Source: Sycon ciliatum (Eukaryota > Porifera > Calcarea > Leucosolenida > Sycettidae). From it: 64,000 nt of DNA. Within the stretch, counting starts at the first letter, position 1. Every line of letters starts with the position of its first letter. The notes beneath the pieces were generated by a model. That model saw only the letters and a program-made list of their open reading frames with translations, had not been told where the DNA came from and searched no databases. The position numbers were made by a program, and so were the translations under genes. Shown piece by piece: positions 57,654 through 64,000 of this stretch. The stretch covers positions 24,819,711 to 24,883,710 of the forward strand of contig NC_088650.1 in assembly GCF_964019385.1 (NCBI RefSeq), read 5' to 3'.

Positions 57654-59439
57654 GTGTTTTTGTTGTTGAAATATTCGAATCGCGAATCGTGTTGTGAGAT
57701 TTATTTTGTGCCTAGGCTACAGCAGACCGTATTTCTTTCTCCTTGAGATCGGTGCTGAAGATAATAGTAACCTTTTTCTGGTCTGCCTTTTCCTCTCCAG
57801 GGCCATCTTCTATGAAGGTAACCGTGGTGCTGCCTAGTCACCAAGTCGCGATCGCGATCAGCAGCCCTGAAGTGGAGAAATAGATTTTTCAACGATCTGG
57901 TTGGACATCAGCCACTAAAGTACTTCTGATTTGCTTGTAGTGACAACAGCAGCCATCCTTGGACACCTTGCAAAAACAGGAAAAGCCACTGGTGGAAGCG
58001 ACTGCTATGAGGTGACGATAGCAGTGGTGATCGCTGTTTTGTCAAGTCGAAGAGCTAGCCAACCCAGAGGAAGCATTAAAAAAAACGATGAGCAGTGCGT
58101 GGTATTTGTTGAGCGTGAAGAGCTAGAGGAGGACAGTGCAAACACATGGAAGGAGTGGATGGTGTTTGAAGAACAGTGTGCTGTGTGCCGGCTGGTGGTG
58201 ATGGTGGTTTTTGTCATGTATTCGTGCTGCTTCTTGTGCTGGAACACTTCTCGCCCAGGAAGGCAGATTGCGTGCTCCCTGGCCCTCCGTCGGCAGTGGG
58301 GCATTTGTTCCAGGAACATTACCCCAGCCCAGAGCCAGTGATGAGTCGTACCTTTGAAAAGTCGAAGCTTGCTGTTAATCGCAAGCGTAGCGCAGTGGAT
58401 TGCTCCCTATTCGAAGCACGAGGGCCAAAGCTTGCCGCTGTCTGCAGCAAAGTGTGTGTGCGGTTCTTTCGAACCTATGAATATACCCCCCCCCCCCCCC
58501 TCTCTCTCTCTTAGGGAGACTGCATGTTCAGAGTGAACTATTTTCTAGTATATTTAATGTAAGACGAGCTTGTTTACGCCCAAGATGAAGATACAGTTTT
58601 TTTCTGTTTCTATACCTTCCTAATAAAATACATTGTGACAGAGCTTTCGGTCATACTCCGCTGTACTACATCCTCAACCCGCCACCACCATGCGCTCTTG
58701 GCCGAACTAATGCACGAAGCATAAACGCACCAGCACAGCAAGGACACTTCCGTTGACAGATATTGTTTACGCCTCTAGACAGCTGTTTAGTTTCTTCGAG
58801 CTCATCGTTAGAGGAGGATAGTAGCAGGATACTAATGATGATATAATATAAGATGATAGACGGTTTATGGTCCAATATTGATGATTGGAGATCTAAGAAA
58901 GCAATGACAGTGATTGCGAAATGGATAATATCATGATTATACTTCGAAGTAGTATGCCAGTCTGGTAATGCGTTGTACTGGTGGACAGTATTGGAATCAT
59001 CACTGCATTCGATGCAAATATTGGTATACCTTTGGTTTCAGTATTGGAAAAAAAAGAGTAAGAGAACCTGGTTGATTTGGTTGCATCTGCGACTGGCTAC
59101 CGGGTGTTGTGATCAGCAATCTTACCATGAGAGAAAATAAGAGCGCGAGGATCTGTTGGGTCTTGTGCACCCTAAGTGCATGGCAAAATGGAACTGTTTC
59201 ATCCACAATGCAGAATGTCTTGCGGTACATGGCATTGATGACTGAACATCTCGCCAGCTCGCCCAAATGGGGATCATGCCCAAACGGAGGAACAAGACAT
59301 CTTCCAGCTCAGCTGGCTATATACCGTGAAACGGATGATTAACTTGTGCCACGCATGCCAGCTTCTGTTCCATTCGGCCCAGGCTTAGACACATCAATGC
59401 CAATAGCAGCTGATCCTCCATTACATGCTCATTGGCGAT

Positions 59440-59751
59440 TTACGGCCACCTCCAACTGTATCCGCCGTCCCTCAGCTTCCGTCTTCGCAGATCTGGCGCG
59501 GCGCAGTACACATTTTCTCGGCTAGGCTCAAAGAAGTCCCACAGAGCGGTCCAAACACCTGAAGGCAAACCAGTCAGAAACTGGAGCGGCTCAGAGTCTT
59601 TCTTTATGTTATTGTACGTAAGCTGTTTTTCGGCTTTCTTCACCCCAGTCCTCACATCGTCCAACTGCTCCACGAGACTCTGTACACGAGCTCTACTTGC
59701 TGCCAGCTCCTGATGCAGATGCTGCACTTCCATTACAGGACCAAACTGCAC
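59440..59751 (-). pseudogene. Transposase N-terminal fragment (DDE_4-type helix-turn-helix region)
   Basis: 103 codons with a coiled-coil-like start (HLHQELAASRARVQSLVEQL) followed by SEPLQFLTGLPSGVWTALWD and FFEP. The L-x-F-x-T-G-L-P-S ... L-x-x-F-x-E-P pattern is the conserved leader before the catalytic core of DDE_4 transposases. I cannot follow the catalytic DDE core with confidence downstream (about 59340-58680), so the gene is probably broken. Confidence 0.5.
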
Positions 59752-60522
59752 TAAGCCAGGTTCCTTTCCAACTCAAAGTACCGTTGCCTCCTAGCAAAAT
59801 ACTGGTTTGGGAGCATGGGGAGCTCGTGATGCAGACGCTGCACTTCCATGACCGAACTGCACTAGGCTCAGCAAATACTGTTTTGCGAGCATGGGGAGCA
59901 GGGCGTCCAGACTCCACTCTCTTGCGAAAAGCAAACCTGGTACCGTAGGACAGCTGTTTGGGTTCCTGGACTCATCCTGCCCTTGTAGAGCTGGGCAAAA
60001 CGATTTCGATTTCGGGATCGAAATGATCGCTGCAACTCAAATATTCAAAGTGACCCTAAAACTACGTCCTTCCTCACGGGGCATAGCCTGGATCCGCTTG
60101 CTCCAGGCCGCTGTGGCTCCACACGAGGAAAGGAGTGAAATGACTTGTTTGCTTCGTCCTCCTGTTCTGACAGTGAGGAACGCAGCAATGATCCTGAGAA
60201 GGCATCCTGAAGTCGTAAAAAGGAAGACGTCTAAACAAAAACAAAACAGCTCAAATCAAAAGTCCTTGTGACATTTTTTGTAGACAGGCTTGCACTGCAT
60301 GTAGATTTCGCGTGCTCTGCACTTCGCAAGCGAGAAGTCACGCACAGCCGAGGTGAGGTTGGTCGCGTGTGTGCAGCAGGATCCCACGCGACTGCGGAGT
60401 TGCCCCCTTGCTCGAACCCAGACAATAATAAGGGGATCGGTCTATTGGTCAACCCCCTCCCACCCCATAACGAAATTATTTCGTTTCGTGAAAAAAGTTC
60501 GATAATTATGGACGACCCCTTA

Positions 60523-61100
60523 TCTTTCGGAATCTTCGGTAAGCCTGGCTACTGAATTATCATTCACTTATAATTTTTTCACAAAGATACTTTCGGCAAC
60601 TTAGGTCCAAATCCGTGTACTAGTATCACATTGGCAGCTTTGGCGTAAGCCCATACTCACACACTATCGCCAGCCCAAGTATAAGTCCTTACTATATCCT
60701 ACATCTCAGCCTAACCCAAACCAATCTAATCCCACTATATGCCCACATTATACATTTTTAGTCCACGGCTCTTTCTAAAGCGTCTCCTGATGAGCTATAT
60801 ACAGCGAAACCGGTCGGGACATGGACTATACAATACAGTATAGTAGTACAACATATTCACCGTCATGCAGCCATACAACGATCGGCTTTGTGCCTCCTCT
60901 ATAACCCTAACCCTAATCGTAGGGGCTTGCAATCCCTTGCGGTGGCCGGCTACTACCTAGATTGTTGTCGCGTTTCGTGCCCCCTGCTGCTGTCGAAAAT
61001 TTCTAAGTCGATATGCACTTTTCGGCATCGCCAATTAGTGTCATAATATCTTGGCTGTTACGTATCTTTCAGCATTTTCGGTAAGCCTGGCTACTAAATT
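60523..61100 (+). mobile_element. Right arm of the long inverted repeat with hammerhead
   Basis: Mirror image of the left arm. In order it has a block matching the left arm around TGGCAGCTTTGGC, a hammerhead, the ACAATACAGTATAGTAGTACAA block, CCCTAACCCTAA (about 60903-60916), the GCGGTGGCCGGCTAC block, and the 90-bp GTCGATATGCACTTTTCGGC block. It ends beside GGTAAGCCTGGCTAC, which also flanks the DNA transposon. The AAAAGGACCAA..CTACAAGTTAC motif at about 61110 is the end of the fold-back family seen at 17790. Confidence 0.55.
60782..60820 (+). ncRNA. Hammerhead ribozyme, type I, minimal (inverted-repeat family)
   Basis: Stem I GTCTC/GGGAC (60782-60786 with 60816-60820), CTGATGA (60787-60793), stem II GCT/AGC, GAAA (60806-60809), stem III in CCGG and GTC cleavage with the cut after 60815. 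It is identical to the minus-strand copy at 56705-56743, while adjacent sequence differs at several sites. Confidence 0.8.
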
Positions 61101-61359
61101 ATCTTATAAAAAAGGACCAAGGAACTACAAGTTACACTATAAATATAAGTTTCCGTGCATGGCACGGTAAGTGAAGTTAGCAACCCACCAACAATAACAT
61201 TCCTAACATAATTTGCACGTACTTGCCATAGCGCATCACGTGCCCGTGCAGAACACGCACTCCGAACTCCCGCGCCCCGGCACGGGACCACGCGGAGCAT
61301 GCGCATTACTCCGGCTCTCGATGCTGCTTCTTCTTCATCCTTGCTGCGCCAACAGTCAG

Positions 61360-61735
61360 ATCGCTTGACAACCTTGGCCAGTTTTTGAGCTTGCTCTTCG
61401 CTTTGCTGTGCTGACGGTCAAATTGTTTGACTATCGCGGCCAGTTTCTGATCAATATCCGATCAACCAGGTCTCTGTCAGTGAGCGATGTCCAGCCAAAA
61501 CGCTCCGTTTGCTTTGCTGCGCTGACGCAGTGACGGTCAAATTGTTTGACAATCGCGGCCAGTTTCTGATCAATATCCGATCAACCATGTCTCTGTCAGT
61601 GAGCGATGTCCAGCCATAACGCTCTTTGCTTTGCTGCCTTGACGGTCAAATTGTTTGACAATCGCGGCCAGTTTCTGATCAATATCCGATCAACCATGGC
61701 TCTGTCAGTGAGCGATGTCCAGCCAAAATGCGCTC
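61360..61735. repeat. Tandem repeat of about 120 bp, three copies plus a degenerate one
   Basis: Each unit contains GACGGTCAAATTGTTTGAC, GCGGCCAGTTTCTGATCAAT and GTCAGTGAGCGATGTCCAGC. It may be the expanded end of an element associated with the recombinase that follows. Confidence 0.85.
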
Positions 61736-62199
61736 TGCTGACGAAACGCACTGGCATCCCGCAATTATTTAGACCCGACAGGAACAACCTACTCCGCGGA
61801 CTCGCCTGCTCGAGTTGAAGTTGGCTCCAGACTACTGTACGCGAGGACTTGGCCGCTCCGGCAGCGGAGCAGAACCTAGCCGAGGCAACTGCAGCCCCAT
61901 CCCTGGCCTGGGAGACTTTAGTCGGGAGGAGGTTCGCGACGCTTGGAGCACGTATTGTGCGACTGACGCAGCAGCACACCCCTCCAGGGCCCCCGGAGCT
62001 GTTTTCGCACCAGCCCATAATCTTGAAGATGGCTCGGAAATTTAGGTCCCTGATGCTGAGCTCTCCTCTCTAAAGCTGACACGAAGTATGCCTGGCGGCT
62101 TTGGTCTGTTTCCCCTCATGTCTGGCCCCGGCTTGGCATTTTTTGGAAGGTTCGTACCATGTAGATAAGGCACCACCATTTGGCCTTAGATCCTCCCCC

Positions 62200-63290
62200 T
62201 TCCGTTCAACAGACCGGCTGATGTGGACTCTCAGCCCAACGGCGACTCTGCAATGATCCTGCTAAGTCTCTTACTCGTCTTCGAGTACAGCGCTTCCGGA
62301 CTCTCAGCCCATCTACCGACGCAGTGCTGACACACCCTGCACAGTCCACCCTCCAGCAGTTGACGACGCAACCATGGACCTCATCCGCCAGGGCCTGGCG
62401 GCCAGTTCCAGCATAACATGCGCTTCGCTGCCGCGCTCCAAACACTTGTCGCCCTGCGCCAGGGCAAGCCACACTCAGGGACTGATCAGCGCCGGCAGCA
62501 TTGTTCCAGATCCTGTACTTTGAGTGCATTGCCCACTGCGCTAATGGCTAGCCGCATTGGACGGCACTCACATCAAATGCAGTGTAATAGTAATGCAGAT
62601 AAATCCTGTTTGGGTCAGGTTGTCAGCGCTGCCGGACTCGCATCCCAACTGCCGAAGTGGTGCCGACACAACCAGCGCAGTCCACCCTCCAGCAGTTGAC
62701 GACGCAACCATGGACCTCATTCGCCAGGGCCTGGCGGACAGCTCCAGCATGGCATGCGCTTCGCCGCAGCACTCCGAACGCTTGTCGCCCTGCGCCAGGG
62801 CAAGCCAACCTCAGGGACTGATCAGTGCCGGCAGCATTGTTCCAGATCCTGTACTTCGAGCACATCGCCCACTATGCTAATGGGCAGCCGCATTGGACGG
62901 CACTCACATAAATTGCAGTGTAATAGTAATGCAGATAAATCCTGTCTGGGTCCGGTTGTCAGCGCGTCTGGACTTGCAGCCCAACTGCCGAAGCGGTGCC
63001 GGCACAACCAGCGCAGTCCACCCTTCAGCAGTTGATGACGCAACCATGGACCTCATCCGCCAGGGCCTGGCGGGCAGCTCCAGCACAACATACGCTTCGC
63101 TGCAGCGCTCCGAACGCTTGTTACCCCGCACTAGGGCAAGCCATACCCAGTGACTGATCAGTGCCAGCAGCATTGTTCCATATCCGGTACGTTGAGCGCA
63201 TTGCCCACTATGCTAATGGGCAGCCGCATTGGACGGCACTCACATCAATTGTAGTGTAATAGTAATGTAGATAAATCCTGTTTGGGTCAG
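62200..63290 (+). repeat. Tandem duplications of about 340 bp derived from a recombinase gene
   Basis: At least three successive units share GCAACCATGGACCTCATCCG, CAGGGCCTGGCGG, CATTGTTCCAGATCCTG and ATGGGCAGCCGCATTGGACG. In one frame they read like the N-terminal domain of a tyrosine recombinase (DLIRQGLA.SS..YASLQRSER, FEHIAHYANGQPHWTALTSI), interrupted by stops and shifts. The same block also precedes 63282 and recurs after the recombinase at about 63955-63990, so the whole locus expanded by unequal exchange or repeated insertion. Confidence 0.8.
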
Positions 63291-63947
63291 GTTGTCGACG
63301 CTTCTGGACTCGCTGCCGACGCAGTGCCGACACAACCAGCGCAGTCCACCCTTCAGCAGTTGACGACGCGGGCCGCAACTTTGGACGATCTGGCTGGCGT
63401 ACAGCACTACCTGCAGTCCACCGTGCCTAGCCCGCACAACCACGCCATGCTCTGGAGCGCCGTGACTCTGGCCTTCCACGGGCTGCTCAGAGTCAACGAG
63501 TACACCTTCATGGCACGGGGCGCCAGCCTTGAGTACAGCGATGCGACCATGTACCCAGACCGCGTGGAGCTGCGCCTGCGTGTGACAAAGACGAGCCAAT
63601 ACGGCAGTGGCCAGGACATTAGCGTCAGGAGGACAGGCTCGCCGACATGCCCGCACACGGCAGCCACCAGCTACCTAGCAGCCCGTGGCTCGGCACCTGG
63701 CCCGCTCTATCGCTATGATGACGGCACGCCCCTGAAGCCGCATAACATCAACAGGCTACTACAAACAGCCTTGCCTAACAAAGACGTGCGCAGCCACAGC
63801 CTCAGACGAGGCGCTGCAACGTTGGCAGGCAAAGCTGGCGTGCCTGAGTACGTGCTGAAGACCGCCGGCAGGTGGCAAAGCTCTGCCTACCTCCGCTATG
63901 TCCGCACCCCTGTCGCAGACAGAGCATTGCCAGCGGCATTGTTCTAG
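63282..63947 (+). CDS. Tyrosine recombinase catalytic domain (Crypton/DIRS-type), N-terminus degraded
   Basis: Open frame of 221 codons. Catalytic residues are visible in order: Arg70 (GLLRVNEY), Lys103 (RVTKTSQYG), His172-x-x-Arg175 (SHSLRRG), Trp198 in the second-His position (GRWQS) and Tyr206 (YLRYV). These enzymes cut and rejoin DNA through a phosphotyrosine and mobilise Cryptons and DIRS-type elements. The frame opens at a TTG and the first internal ATG lies inside the catalytic domain. The N-terminal DNA-binding part survives only as decayed sequence in the tandem units upstream, so the gene is probably inactive or a fragment of a spliced gene. No reverse transcriptase is seen next to it, but the element may continue past the window. 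Confidence 0.8.
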   Translation: MGQVVDASGLAADAVPTQPAQSTLQQLTTRAATLDDLAGVQHYLQSTVPSPHNHAMLWSAVTLAFHGLLRVNEYTFMARGASLEYSDATMYPDRVELRLRVTKTSQYGSGQDISVRRTGSPTCPHTAATSYLAARGSAPGPLYRYDDGTPLKPHNINRLLQTALPNKDVRSHSLRRGAATLAGKAGVPEYVLKTAGRWQSSAYLRYVRTPVADRALPAALF

Positions 63948-64000
63948 TCTCTGCCCGTTATGCTAATGGGTAGCCGCATTGGACGGCCCTAGCAACAGCT

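Larger units (their letters stand above)
57185..60519. mobile_element. DNA transposon with TTA target duplication (Harbinger/ISL2EU-like), decayed
   Basis: 3335 bp with ends GGGGCCGTCCGTAAATATCG and the complement of GGGGTCGTCCATAATTATCG. TIR similarity, with gaps, extends about 230 bp inwards, including GACCGATCCCCTTATTAT. It is flanked by TTA (57182-57184 and 60520-60522). An empty version of the target lies at about 61051-61110, where GGCTGTTAC is followed directly by GTATCTTTC and then GGTAAGCCTGGCTAC. Three-base T-N-A duplications are typical of PIF/Harbinger-group elements. Inside are a SAP-like fragment on the plus strand and a transposase N-terminus on the minus strand, a two-gene layout known from ISL2EU elements. 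Neither gene is intact as far as I can read. Confidence 0.75.

Noticed and set aside
58790-58820. Minus-strand ACGATGAGCTCGAAGAAAC resembling a hammerhead core
   Set aside because: The CTGATGA core is mutated and stem II and the cleavage triplet do not pair correctly.
62200-63290. Regular repeats considered as a CRISPR-like array
   Set aside because: Units are about 340 bp of degraded recombinase sequence in a eukaryotic genome; there are no short repeats with unique spacers.

Overview
The window is animal nuclear DNA: genes are split by GT-AG introns, and the central gene is a full-length Notch receptor with a module order found only in metazoans. Its roughly 19 EGF repeats are far fewer than the 36 of human NOTCH1. 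With that short ectodomain and a dense, varied transposon load, I lean towards an early-branching animal such as a sponge, but the sequence alone does not prove it.

Layout. 1-2698 (minus): a partial, intronless gene for a secretory-pathway protein with about eight membrane spans and no family I recognise. 7331-11473 (plus): a three-exon candidate TNF-superfamily ligand. 12.2-25.8 kb: a transposon-rich block with hammerhead-ribozyme repeats, two decayed non-LTR retrotransposons in opposite orientation, hAT-like and pogo-like MITEs and fold-back elements. 26457-28496 (minus): a tentative two-exon, two-span membrane protein. 30514-55782 (plus): Notch, for which 25 exons join in frame to 2174 codons plus stop. 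One Notch intron contains a complete intronless gene for a very divergent 14-3-3 protein. 56.4-61.1 kb: long inverted repeats carrying hammerhead ribozymes and short telomere-like repeats, broken by a 3.3-kb DNA transposon. 61.3-64 kb: tandem repeats leading into a tyrosine-recombinase gene.

The main discovery is a set of hammerhead ribozymes read directly from the sequence: thirteen motifs in three unrelated sequence contexts. Family 1 has 228-bp units in tandem dimers or trimers plus single copies. Family 2 has 477-bp units in a 3.2-unit array with a 14-bp target-site duplication. Both are non-coding, have a type I hammerhead once per unit, and look like animal retrozymes that pass through circular RNA. 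One family 1 copy starts exactly at the ribozyme cleavage point, and one family 2 array is circularly permuted. Four family 1 ribozymes lie in sense orientation inside Notch introns, the last ending 63 nt before the exon that encodes the furin (S1) site. The third context is the inverted repeat at 56.4-61.1 kb, which resembles a Penelope-like element.

Notch would act as a cell-surface receptor cleaved at S1, in the juxtamembrane region and within the membrane to release a RAM-ankyrin intracellular domain. The TNF-like ligand and the eight-span protein are its neighbours, but nothing in the window links them functionally.
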